From: Pseudanabaena sp. Chao 1811
GTDB taxonomy: Bacteria > Cyanobacteriota > Cyanobacteriia > Pseudanabaenales > Pseudanabaenaceae
Direction: 5' to 3'
Assembly (NCBI RefSeq): GCF_027942295.1
Contig: NZ_CP101416.1
Location: 1,426,001 to 1,490,000, forward strand
Length of the DNA stretch: 64,000 bases
In this document: positions 27,884 through 36,238 of the stretch, piece by piece
Position numbering within the stretch: the stretch's first letter is position 1
Layout: every line of letters starts with the position of its first letter
Made by a program: the position numbers and the translations under genes
The notes under the pieces: model-generated
Seen by the model: only the letters and a program-made list of their open reading frames with translations
Databases searched by the model: none
Told to the model about the DNA's origin: nothing

Positions 27884-28264
27884 TTAAGAAGTAGGAGTAC
27901 TGGTAAATTCCCAACCATTGGCTTCTGAATAGCGTTCCATAAATCGCATGAAGCGATCCCAATGGTCGGTTGATCCAACATCAAACACAATTTCGATTTT
28001 TGCCAATTCGGAATCATCGCCTTTATCTTGCCAAAAGAGCTTAGAAGTTTTTGGCTCAATGGAAATAGTCCCTTCACTATCAACCAGCCTAATATCGTTA
28101 AACGATGCCTTAGCAAAACTATTCACACCTTGCACTGCTTTGATATTCACAAAAGTCATCTTGACCGAGTTTTCACCCGTCGTGCGATCGCGCCTTAGCC
28201 GCACATCACTCAATTCTTCGGGAATACCTGCAAAAAATTCAATGGATGGAGTTATGGAATTCAT
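27884..28264 (-). CDS. psb28: Psb28-like photosystem II assembly factor within the hox operon
   Basis: A 126-residue soluble protein whose C-terminus, HWDRFMRFMERYSEANGWEF, is the signature of Psb28. Its N-terminus (SIEFFAGIPEELSDVRLRRDRTTG) is closest to the Psb28-2 class as I recall it. Psb28 proteins bind the cytoplasmic side of photosystem II assembly intermediates. The gene lies between hoxF and hoxU on the same strand, 14 bases upstream of the hoxU start, so it is very probably co-transcribed with the hydrogenase genes. The gap to hoxF holds repeats. Whether it is a PSII factor or has a hydrogenase role here is not shown by sequence. Confidence 0.88.
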   Translation of the reverse strand: MNSITPSIEFFAGIPEELSDVRLRRDRTTGENSVKMTFVNIKAVQGVNSFAKASFNDIRLVDSEGTISIEPKTSKLFWQDKGDDSELAKIEIVFDVGSTDHWDRFMRFMERYSEANGWEFTSTPTS

Positions 28265-28285
28265 AGTTTTATCTCCTTGTATTTT

Positions 28286-28416
28286 TAGCTTTTAGCTTTT
28301 GGCTTTTAGCTTTTAGCGATTGGTAATTGGTAATTGGTAATTGGTAATTATTCCAAGCTATTCAAAGATTGCTAACAGCTAACAGCTAATCGCTAACAGC
28401 TAATCGCTAACAGCTT
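28286..28416. repeat. Short tandem heptamer arrays between psb28 and hoxF
   Basis: Three arrays lie side by side: AGCTTTT-type units (28286-28319), four GGTAATT units (28322-28349) and about six GCTAACA/GCTAATC units (28371-28415). They are STRR-like heptamers. The last array enters the hoxF frame: the final residues LLAISC and stop of HoxF are encoded by it. Confidence 0.85.
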
Positions 28417-30018
28417 CAAGTAATCATCGCGGAAGTGGCGTAAGGTACTTACAATCGGATTAGGGGCAGATTGTCCTAAACCGCAGAGACTCATGGATTT
28501 GACCATGCCACAGAGTTCTTCGAGACTGGCGAGATCAGTTTCTGTGGCTCTATGCTCTACGAACTTGGTTAATAGCTGATGGAGTTGCACCGTACCCGCA
28601 CGGCAGGGAATACATTTACCGCAGGATTCATCCATACAGAACTGAATGAAAAACCTTGCCATATCGACCATGTTCGTATTTTCATCCATGACCACCATGC
28701 CCCCTGAACCAATAATGGAACCAAGGGCTTGCATCGCCTCATAATCAACGGGTGTATCAAAGGCGGAGGCAGGAATACAACCACCAGAGGGACCTCCTGT
28801 CTGCACTGCCTTGACCTTACCGCCACCAGATGCGCCACCACCCATATCTTCGACAATTTGGCGTAAGGGAATGCCCATAGGCACTTCCACTAGTCCTGTA
28901 TTAGCGATATTCCCTGCTAGGGAAAATACCTTTGTGCCTTTACTTTTTTCTGTGCCGATGCTGGCGTACCATGCGCCACGATTACGAATAATCGGGACGA
29001 TATTAGCGAAGGTTTCCACATTGTTGATCAGGGTGGGACAGCCCCAGAGTCCTGATTCCGCAGGATAGGGAGGACGGGGATGGGGAATACCGCGACCACC
29101 TTCAATGGAGGCGATCAAAGCCGTTTCTTCACCGCAAACATAGGCTCCTGCACCGACGCGCACATCAATCTTAAAGTCAAAGGTGGACTCGAAGATTTGA
29201 CTGCCGAGGATGCCATGCTGCTTGGCTTGCTGGATGGCGAGACGGATATGCTCGATCGCAGGAGGATACTCGGCACGCACATAGACATAGCCGTGAGTTG
29301 CGCCGACCGCATAGGCAGCGATCGCCATGCCCTCTAGCACCCGATGCGGATCGCTTTCGAGAATACTGCGATCCATAAATGCCCCTGGGTCACCCTCATC
29401 GGCATTGCAAATCACATATTTTTGTTGAGGTTGATTTTGGGTTTGATTGCGTCGCCGATCCTGCATTTTGGCAACCGTCGCCCATTTCAACCCTGTGGGA
29501 TAGCCTGCGCCACCACGACCACGTAAACCACTGCGGGTGACTTCATCAATCACCTGCTGGGGTGACATTTCATGGAGAGTGCGATAAAGCTGGCGATAAC
29601 CGCCAACGGCAATATAGGACTCAATGCGCGTAGGATCAATTTTGCCAATATGTTCTAATACAATTCGCAATTGTTGTGTAAAAAACGGATGTTCAAGATC
29701 GCCAAGGTTTGCCGTGACATGACCACCTTTAAGTCCACTCACAATAGATGCCGCTTGTTCAGGTTCCACCCTCTCATAGAGAACACTAGAAGGATCGACT
29801 GCGACTAAAGGTCCTCGACCACAAAAGCCCATACAGCCAACACTGACTACTTCCGCAGTCTCTTCCAGTCCATCGGCATGAATAGCCGCCGCAAGGCGAT
29901 CGCGTACCTCTAAAGATCCAGAGGCTTGGCATCCACCCGAAGTACAGCAACGAATGCGAATACTCTTTTGGCGATCGCGTTCTTCCTTAGCAATTTGTAA
30001 TAGTCCTTCAATATCCAT
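28393..30018 (-). CDS. hoxF: Bidirectional hydrogenase, diaphorase subunit HoxF
   Basis: The NuoF-like subunit binds FMN and NAD(P)H. The 541-residue protein has an N-terminal thioredoxin-like 2Fe-2S region (CTSGGCQASGS, VGCMGFCGRGPLV), the NADH/FMN sites GLRGRGGAGYPTGLKW and GAYVCGEETALIASIEG, and the C-terminal 4Fe-4S motif ESCGKCIPCRAGT. The C-terminal tail LLAISC is encoded by heptamer repeats and is unlikely to be ancestral. hoxE ends 7 bases upstream of its start. Confidence 0.97.
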   Translation of the reverse strand: MDIEGLLQIAKEERDRQKSIRIRCCTSGGCQASGSLEVRDRLAAAIHADGLEETAEVVSVGCMGFCGRGPLVAVDPSSVLYERVEPEQAASIVSGLKGGHVTANLGDLEHPFFTQQLRIVLEHIGKIDPTRIESYIAVGGYRQLYRTLHEMSPQQVIDEVTRSGLRGRGGAGYPTGLKWATVAKMQDRRRNQTQNQPQQKYVICNADEGDPGAFMDRSILESDPHRVLEGMAIAAYAVGATHGYVYVRAEYPPAIEHIRLAIQQAKQHGILGSQIFESTFDFKIDVRVGAGAYVCGEETALIASIEGGRGIPHPRPPYPAESGLWGCPTLINNVETFANIVPIIRNRGAWYASIGTEKSKGTKVFSLAGNIANTGLVEVPMGIPLRQIVEDMGGGASGGGKVKAVQTGGPSGGCIPASAFDTPVDYEAMQALGSIIGSGGMVVMDENTNMVDMARFFIQFCMDESCGKCIPCRAGTVQLHQLLTKFVEHRATETDLASLEELCGMVKSMSLCGLGQSAPNPIVSTLRHFRDDYLKLLAISC

Positions 30019-30025
30019 AATGAGT

Positions 30026-30541
30026 TTATGGCTCCTCCATCCAGCCTTTGACCATTGCTAAAACATCTTCGGGGCTTTGTTGACGCGATACATGACCGTC
30101 ATAGATTGCCGCAGGTGCAACACCGCAGTTACCAATGCAGCGCTCTACTCGTAGGAATACTTTGCCATTAGGTGATCGCTCTCCCACTTTGAGGTGCATT
30201 TCTTTAGTTAAGATATCTAACAAAGCTTGCCCCCCTTTGGTATAACAAGCTGTTCCCAAACAAATAGAACAGGTATGTTTGCATTTAGGCTGGATCGAGA
30301 AAAGATGATAGAAAGTTGCCACACCATATACTCGACTAAGGGGGAGTTTTAATTCCCTTGCGATATAGGTAAGGACATCTTTTTCAAGGTAGCCAAACTG
30401 CTCTTGCGCCCTGTGTAATACTTCAATCAGAGCATCTTGGCGGTTACGGTTTTGGCGAATTGTCAAATCTAAAGAATGGAATCGGGGATTGGGCGAACCA
30501 TCTTCAATATTTGGCTGTGGAAGGGATATTCTCGACAGCAT
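30026..30541 (-). CDS. hoxE: Bidirectional hydrogenase, subunit HoxE
   Basis: The NuoE-like subunit, with a 2Fe-2S cluster formed by CLGTACYTKGG and VERCIGNCGVAPA. The ATG at 30541 (MLSRISLPQ) is preferred, with an AAAGG stretch upstream; a GTG reading from 30580 would add 13 residues. It is first in the hoxE-hoxF-psb28-hoxU-hoxY-hoxH order. Confidence 0.95.
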   Translation of the reverse strand: MLSRISLPQPNIEDGSPNPRFHSLDLTIRQNRNRQDALIEVLHRAQEQFGYLEKDVLTYIARELKLPLSRVYGVATFYHLFSIQPKCKHTCSICLGTACYTKGGQALLDILTKEMHLKVGERSPNGKVFLRVERCIGNCGVAPAAIYDGHVSRQQSPEDVLAMVKGWMEEP

Positions 30542-30927
30542 AAACAATACCTTTGTTGCTAAAGTAGAGGTATTTCGCACTATTCATCTTTCATTCTCTA
30601 ATTTCTGGATAGAATTAGTACAAAAAACACAAATCTTTAACACTTAGAGTGAAATCGTGGAATTGTTACAGTAATTTCCGCGCAAATGATCCGCAAGAAA
30701 TGCTCTAAAGGTCTTGCTAAGCAAGACCTTTAGAGCATTTCTTGGTTCGGGTTTAAGCGCAAAGCACTGTATTAACTTGTGTTGCAAAATTTAAGAAATT
30801 TCCTTAAGTTTTATCGAAGGATAGATTTTGATACTCAAAAAGCGAGAAAATTAGATATAACCGATTCTTCATAGTTTTGTGCTACAAAGCCGAAATTACG
30901 AAGACTATCCATAGGTGGGAAAATCAA
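30542..30927. other. Divergent hoxE/pfkA intergenic region with a large palindrome
   Basis: This 386-base region must hold the hox and pfkA promoters. Its main feature is a perfect 25-base-arm palindrome (30694-30718 and 30720-30744, one-base loop) with AAGAAATGCTCTAAAGG in the left arm. It has no T-run and lies between divergent starts, so it is not an ordinary terminator. No GCGC core is present. No clear -10/-35 pair was assigned. Confidence 0.7.
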
Positions 30928-32121
30928 ATGGTAAATAACCACAAGCCTAAGCGTATCGGTATTCTAACCAGTGGGGGAGACTGTCCTGGACTGAATGCCG
31001 TAATTCGTGCCGTTGTGAAGGTGGCAACCTATAAATATGGATGGGAAGTCTATGGCATTCCCTATGGAACCGATGGTTTTATCGAACTATTAGTCGGCAA
31101 ACGTCAGCCAGAAGAGTTACGCATCAAGGAGCATGGCTACGATATTCCGGGGTTAGTACAGGGGCTAGATATCCTTTATTTTCTGAGTGGTAGTGTATTG
31201 GGTTCGATTAGTAAAGGTGATCCTGAGCAACATGCTGAAGACATTATTAAGGGCTATGAAAAGTTAGGATTAACAGCTCTGATCGTGATGGGTGGTGATG
31301 GCAGTATTGAGATTTTGGATGGATTAGCTCAAAAAGCTGCGGAGCAAGGAGCCGCATGGAATTGGGTTGCTGTTCCCAAAACCATTGATAATGATATTCC
31401 TTTTACAGAAGCGTCAGTGGGGTTTGATACAGCCGTTAATCGCGTTACTCAGGCGCTCTATGACCTCACATTTACTGCCGCTAGCCATGATCGCGTGATG
31501 ATAGTCCAAGTGATGGGACGAGATTCAGGCTATCTGGCGATGGAAGCGGGAATTGCGGGTGGTGCTGATGCAATTCTCATTCCTGAATTGACTCCCGTTT
31601 TAAATGAAGATGTGATTACGGGAGTCTGTTGCCATATTCAAGAGTTACAGAAGAGTGGCAGAAGGTTTGCTCTAGTAGTAGTTGCTGAGGGTGTCAAAAA
31701 TCATCTCGGGCAAAAAGAACATTACATCGGCGATTATGTGGCGCGGCATATTAAAGAATGTGGTAGTAAGATGTGTCAGATTAATACATCCGATCCTAAT
31801 TACATTCATCCCTTTGATACTCGCGTTACGGTATTAGGTCATGTGCAGCGAGGGGGTACACCAACTTCTAGCGATCGCCTTTTAGCAACTGCCTTTGGAA
31901 GAGAGGCAGTGGATTTAATTGCGAATGGTAACTATAACCAGATGGTGATTTGGGAAAATGGTAGGGTGAGCAGTGTTCCCATCAGTCGGGTAATTGAGCA
32001 AATCAAAAAGGGACGTAGAGAAAAGAAAGCTCCCTCAAGTGTCGATCCTCAAGGTTTTTTAGTGAGGACAGCGCGAGATATTGGTATTTATGTGGGAGAA
32101 GCAAGTAGTGATGATCAATAA
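30928..32121 (+). CDS. pfkA: 6-phosphofructokinase
   Basis: Phosphorylates fructose 6-phosphate in glycolysis. The 397-residue protein shows GILTSGGDCPGLNAVIRA, GGDGS (the Gly that favours ATP over pyrophosphate), PKTIDNDI (a Lys found in PPi-type and some cyanobacterial ATP-type enzymes) and MGRDSGYLA. The phosphate donor is therefore best called ATP-type but uncertain. The ATG at 30928 (MVNNHKPKRIG) has AGGTGGG upstream and is preferred to a longer frame from 30877. It is divergent from hoxE. A fragment of its 3' region is duplicated at 33501-33556. Confidence 0.93.
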   Translation: MVNNHKPKRIGILTSGGDCPGLNAVIRAVVKVATYKYGWEVYGIPYGTDGFIELLVGKRQPEELRIKEHGYDIPGLVQGLDILYFLSGSVLGSISKGDPEQHAEDIIKGYEKLGLTALIVMGGDGSIEILDGLAQKAAEQGAAWNWVAVPKTIDNDIPFTEASVGFDTAVNRVTQALYDLTFTAASHDRVMIVQVMGRDSGYLAMEAGIAGGADAILIPELTPVLNEDVITGVCCHIQELQKSGRRFALVVVAEGVKNHLGQKEHYIGDYVARHIKECGSKMCQINTSDPNYIHPFDTRVTVLGHVQRGGTPTSSDRLLATAFGREAVDLIANGNYNQMVIWENGRVSSVPISRVIEQIKKGRREKKAPSSVDPQGFLVRTARDIGIYVGEASSDDQ

Positions 32122-32243
32122 AGAAAGTGCGATCGCCCATAACCCCGATCGCCTAAATCTCAACATCAAACAGCGATCGCCTCTTCATGTTAGTGATCGT
32201 AGATTAAAATAGTGGTGATAATGCTTGCTTTAGCCTTAAATCT

Positions 32244-32579
32244 ATGATTACAACTATTAAGAACAAGCAATTATTTGTTTTGTTGAATGAGCTAAAGTCT
32301 GCTCTGGTGGAACTCTATGGAGATAGATTGTTTTCGGTGATTCTTTTTGGTTCTCATGCAAGAGGAGATGCTACTTCTGAATCAGATATTGATGTGATGG
32401 TAGTTTTGGCAGATCCTGTTAATGCAGTTGCGGAGCGCTCAAGAATGTCTAGTCTTTTTTGGTATTTCTTGAGGGAATATGATGAATTAATTTCAATTAT
32501 CCCAATCTCAAAATCTCGCTTTTTAGCAGGTGAAATTTCTTTTCTGAGAGTGGTTAAGCGGGAAGGTATTGAGATATGA
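32244..32579 (+). CDS. MNT-type nucleotidyltransferase antitoxin
   Basis: A 111-residue minimal nucleotidyltransferase with FGSHARGDATSESDIDVMVV, the GSx10DxD motif. Such proteins are the antitoxin partner of HEPN toxins and act by adenylylating them. It overlaps the following HEPN gene start by 4 bases (ATGA). The HEPN partner is truncated. Confidence 0.85.
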   Translation: MITTIKNKQLFVLLNELKSALVELYGDRLFSVILFGSHARGDATSESDIDVMVVLADPVNAVAERSRMSSLFWYFLREYDELISIIPISKSRFLAGEISFLRVVKREGIEI

Positions 32580-32686
32580 ATGAATTAGCAAAGTTTTTGC
32601 TATTGTCCAATGATGATCTGGAAACTGCTCAATTGCTATGCGATTCTGGACGTTATCGTTCTGAAGTTAAAATGCTACTTTCTTAG
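32576..32686 (+). pseudogene. HEPN toxin, truncated (36 residues)
   Basis: The frame MNELAKFLLLSNDDLETAQLLCDSGRYRSEV is a typical start of a HEPN-domain protein, but it ends after VKMLLS. The RxxxxH catalytic motif of HEPN ribonucleases is missing. It overlaps the MNT gene as in intact pairs. Confidence 0.75.
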
Positions 32687-32863
32687 AATTAGCGATCGCC
32701 TCTTCCCTCAACATAAAACAGTGATCGCACTCTCAACCCCACAAAACCCGATTACCTAAATCTCAATATCAAACAGCGATCGCTTAACCAGACACTCAAT
32801 CTAGATCGCACAACTTATATAATCAAGGAATACAACTAGATTAGTAACATTCAAATAACGAAT

Positions 32864-33064
32864 ATGTTAAAAACTCTTTGGGCTACTGTTCAAAAAGGAA
32901 AAATTGAGTTATTAGAGTCTTCAGAACTGGCAGAAGGGACAAAGGTATTGGTGACTGTGCTTTCTGATGACTATGAGTCTGAGTTTTGGCTTCGGGCGAG
33001 TCAGTCATCACTTGATGCAGTTTGGGATAATAATGAGGATGATATCTATGCCGAATTACTCTAA
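32864..33064 (+). CDS. Antitoxin of a MazF-type module
   Basis: A 66-residue protein, MLKTLWATVQKGKIELLESSELAEGTKVLVTVL..., with a small beta-rich N-terminus of the kind found in antitoxins and an acidic C-terminal tail (WDNNEDDIYAELL). It overlaps the following toxin start by 17 bases. Function is assigned by context. Confidence 0.75.
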   Translation: MLKTLWATVQKGKIELLESSELAEGTKVLVTVLSDDYESEFWLRASQSSLDAVWDNNEDDIYAELL

Positions 33065-33377
33065 AAATATCGTCATTTTAGTTAGATATCCATTTTCAGA
33101 TCTGTCTAATGCGAAGGTTCGTCCTGCGGTTATTGTCAATGCACCACATAGCTCTCAAGACATTCTAATTGTGCCATTAACCAGCAAAACTGTCTCTTTG
33201 CTTGATGGAGAGTTTGTTCTTTCTGACTGGGCGGCGGCAGGACTTAATGTTATTACAGCAGTTAAGCGTGGCATCTATACTGTAAATAGAAGTTTAGTTA
33301 TTAAGACTGTTGGGAAGTTAGCTGATGTTGATATTGATAGACTTGATCAATCTTTAAGAGGTTGGCTAGGTTTATGA
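33048..33377 (+). CDS. MazF/PemK-type toxin
   Basis: A 109-residue protein with VILVRYPFSDLSNAKVRPAVIVNAP, IVPLTSK and AVKRGIYTVNRS, the PemK/MazF endoribonuclease-like fold. The ATG at 33048 (MPNYSKN) is preferred to an upstream frame from 32967 because it fits the family start and the overlap with the antitoxin. Confidence 0.85.
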   Translation: MPNYSKNIVILVRYPFSDLSNAKVRPAVIVNAPHSSQDILIVPLTSKTVSLLDGEFVLSDWAAAGLNVITAVKRGIYTVNRSLVIKTVGKLADVDIDRLDQSLRGWLGL

Positions 33378-33500
33378 TTACAACCTGATCTCCTATTCCC
33401 CACATCAAACAGCAATCGCCCCTCACCACCCACAAAACCCGATCGCTTATCTCCCTAATCAAACAGCGATCGCCCCTCACCACCCAAAAACCGATTGCCT

Positions 33501-33556
33501 GTTAGCAACTTCCTTTGGACGAGAGGCAGTGGATTTAATTGCGAATGATAACTATA
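33501..33556 (+). pseudogene. Duplicated pfkA 3' fragment
   Basis: About 56 bases nearly identical to pfkA 31884-31939 (LLATAFGREAVDLIANGNY becomes LLATSFGREAVDLIANDNY). The copy ends exactly at ACTATA where the IS630-like element begins, so the element inserted into it or took part in the rearrangement. Confidence 0.8.
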
Positions 33557-34640
33557 GGGTATCTCTAAAAATAGGTGTAGGCAGGGCAAGGGATTTGAGG
33601 AATTGGAATAGCTATATACAGCCTATTGAGGGAAAGAGTAGTACAAGATAAGCTAGGATAGCAAAACCCAAAAGAGAGTAAAAAATGGCACCTTACTCAC
33701 TAGATCTCAGAGAAAAGATCGTAGCAAACTACGAAGCAGGAAATACATCGATTCGGGAAGTAGCGAAGCAATTTCAAGTCGCGACGAAAACAGTGCAAAA
33801 ACTACTGAATCAATACCGAGAGACAGGAGAACTAAACCACAAACCATTAGGTAGTCCAATCAAAAGTCCCCTCGAAGCGCATCAGGAGAAAATCCTCGAA
33901 ATTGTCTCAGAGCATCCAGATTGGACACTATGGCAGTACTGTGAAGAAGTAGCAGAACAAACAGGAGTATCAGTGACCACAGGCAGCATGTGCCGATTTT
34001 TCCAGAGGCATAACATCACTCTAAAAAAAAGACCTATCGCCATGAAAAGGTAAAAAGTGAGGCAGTACAACAGCAAAGATGTGAATTTTGGGAAGCATTG
34101 AATGAAGTGAAAGCTGAAGATCTGATTTGTATTGATGAAACGGGAGTATGGCAGGGGATGGAACGCTCTGTGGCAAGAAGTGAATGTGGCAAAAGAGTAT
34201 TCAGTCTTCGTCCCTTTTACAAAGGTCAGAAATACACAATAATTGGCGCTATTTCAGTTGATGGGATTGTTTGCCTGAAAACGATTCAGGGTTCTATGAA
34301 AGGAGCAGATTTTCTCACCTTTGTCCAAGATGACCTAGTACCTAAATTACGTCCTGAGCATAGGATCATCATGGATAACCTCAACTGCCATAAAGTTGAG
34401 GGGGTCGCAAAAGCAATTACAGCGACAGGTGCTAAGATTTTGTACTTACCCACCTATTCTCCTGATTTTAATCCAATTGAGATGATGTGGTCGGTTCTCA
34501 AATATTTTATTAGATTGCTTAGACCTCATTCTCAAAAACTACTTCAGCATTTAATCAACGTTTTCCCTTACTTGTTAGAAAAAGATTTCTTCAAAAATTG
34601 GTTTACTAAGTGTTGTTACTGTACTACTTAATCCCTCAAT
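33557..34640 (+). mobile_element. IS630-family element with frameshifted transposase (right end missing)
   Basis: The left end GGGTATCTCTAAAAATAGG follows a TA target dinucleotide. Two frames, 33685-34053 (helix-turn-helix, MAPYSLDLREKIVANYEAG) and about 34024-34631 (DDE catalytic part, LICIDETGVWQG, IIMDNLNCHK, YSPDFNPIEMMW), overlap at an A8 run (34023-34030). A -1 shift there joins ITLKKK to TYRHEK, so this looks like programmed frameshifting. No inverted copy of the left end is seen to the right; the element seems truncated near 34640. Confidence 0.85.
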
Positions 34641-34818
34641 GGACTGTATTATAATAACGAAGAGATAGAAGAGGTTAAAAAGGAATGCAGGAAAGGTAGA
34701 CAAATCTTTTTGATTTTGAAAAGTACGAAATAAAACACAGTAGCTTTAAAAACTCACTTTTAGAATTAAACAAAATCATAGACTGGGCATCATTTCTACC
34801 AATTCTGAAAGAAGCATT

Positions 34819-36238
34819 GTAATTGCTCAACCTAAAGCAAGCAATGATTTGAGAGGATTCAAAGCGATAAGAATCGACTCAAAAGCAGAGAAGCCTTGTC
34901 TTTTTCCAGTATTGACAATCGAGCGAACAGCCGCAAATAAGTCACGTCCCCAATCAGAGCGAAACCCATTCGTAACTTTTCTAAAAATGAGACTCCAACG
35001 CAAAGCCTGTTCGCTAGAGTTATTAGTCGGTGGGATCGTGGGGTCATCCAAAAACAGAAATAAGTTTTCTCGTAACTCCAGATAACGTTTCTGTAATCTC
35101 AGTCCATCTTCTTGAGTGGGTAACAGAGAGAGAATACTGTCGAGATCTCGAAACAATCGACATCGGTATTGGTAACGGGTAGAGTCAGCTAAATCCGACC
35201 ATCGCCTTCGCAGCACCAAAGCTCGTAGCAGCAGTTTTTTCATCCTGCCAGAGAAAATATGGTCTCCTGCATCAATTCCATACTGACAATCTCTGAGTTG
35301 ATGGGCAAGACAAACTTGCCATGCTGTCGCTGGATTGGTCTTTTGGGCGCTAAACAAATCTGATACCCATACCTCTGGTTGATGCTCTGCCATTACTTCG
35401 GTGATGACATCTCCACCTCTAGAAGGTCGGATGATATGAAAACATACTTGCTCATTCTGGAATACCCATTCCCATTGATTTTTGCCATTAACCCTTGCAC
35501 TGGTTTCATCACTGCATACTAATCGAGATGTCCTCAGAGCTTGGATTATTCCTGATACTTCAGATTCTAGTTGTCCTTTTACTCTTGTTAAGAGGTTGGA
35601 GATTGCTCCTTCCGATATTTTTAACCCAAATACTTCGCTCAGCATTTGCTGCATTCTTCCATAGCTTATCCCGTGACTGTATCTCATCGTTGTCACTAGC
35701 GCGGCGATTCGATCTCCAAAGGGACTTCCTACTTCAAGACCTACGGGTACTGCTGCGATTTGTTCCTGTCCGCAATGCTCACACTTGCATCCATACCTTT
35801 CGATTCTAGTCACGATTGGCTTGATTGGTGGTATGTCGATCTTGTCGTATCTTTCCAGTAATACTTGTATTGACTCGCTAATCTCTTTCCCGCATTCTGT
35901 ACAACTTTTCACGGTTGCTTTGATTGTTTGGTCTGGATTTTCACTCAGTTGACGACCTCCTCCGTCTCTACCTATGCTTCCTGCTCGTTTGCCTTCTATT
36001 TCTTCTGGATTATTGATTTCGGCTTTAAATCCTTTGGCTGGTGGCAAACTTGAGTTCTTTGCGGTCTTCTTTGGTTTCTTTTCTAGCTGTTTCTGTAGTT
36101 TTTGTAGTTCTTCCCATAACTTCACTATCAAAGCTTCTTTTGCCTCGTCTGTTAGTTCTTTTAGGTTGGGTAGTTCCTTCATTTCTTTAATTTATCAGCT
36201 TTTGCCTTTTTGTCAATTTTCCTATGTTGAGCTATTAC
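34819..36238 (-). mobile_element. IS66-family element (1420 bp)
   Basis: The ends are inverted: GTAATTGCTCAAC on the left and the complement of GTAATAGCTCAAC on the right. An 8-bp duplication GAAGCATT lies at 34811-34818 and 36239-36246. Only the large transposase (TnpC-type) is present; the usual TnpA and TnpB genes are absent, as in the compact subgroup of this family. Confidence 0.9.
34827..36182 (-). CDS. IS66-family transposase
   Basis: A 451-residue transposase. A coiled-coil and linker N-terminus (ELQKLQKQLEKKPKKTAKNSSLPP) is followed by zinc-finger-like cysteines (CTECGKEI and YGCKCEHCGQEQ). The catalytic core has SDETSARVNGKNQWEWVFQ, VWVSDLFSAQ and the late acidic motif PTNNSSEQALR. 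It looks intact. Confidence 0.92.
   Translation of the reverse strand: MKELPNLKELTDEAKEALIVKLWEELQKLQKQLEKKPKKTAKNSSLPPAKGFKAEINNPEEIEGKRAGSIGRDGGGRQLSENPDQTIKATVKSCTECGKEISESIQVLLERYDKIDIPPIKPIVTRIERYGCKCEHCGQEQIAAVPVGLEVGSPFGDRIAALVTTMRYSHGISYGRMQQMLSEVFGLKISEGAISNLLTRVKGQLESEVSGIIQALRTSRLVCSDETSARVNGKNQWEWVFQNEQVCFHIIRPSRGGDVITEVMAEHQPEVWVSDLFSAQKTNPATAWQVCLAHQLRDCQYGIDAGDHIFSGRMKKLLLRALVLRRRWSDLADSTRYQYRCRLFRDLDSILSLLPTQEDGLRLQKRYLELRENLFLFLDDPTIPPTNNSSEQALRWSLIFRKVTNGFRSDWGRDLFAAVRSIVNTGKRQGFSAFESILIALNPLKSLLALG

Larger units (their letters stand above)
32142..33500. repeat. Dispersed HIP1-containing repeat (about 55 bp) around the TA genes
   Basis: Copies with the pattern CCCGATCGCCTAAATCTCAA, then CATCAAACAGCGATCGCC, occur at about 32142-32190 and 32745-32798, and as at least two adjacent degenerate copies at 33385-33500 with CCTCACCACCCACAAAA between them. 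The unit spacing is irregular and flanking sequence differs, so this is not a CRISPR array. Confidence 0.6.

Noticed and set aside
33385-33500. Repeated HIP1-containing sequence looks like a short CRISPR array
   Set aside because: The units are of unequal length, imperfect and not separated by uniform spacers, and no cas gene is near.
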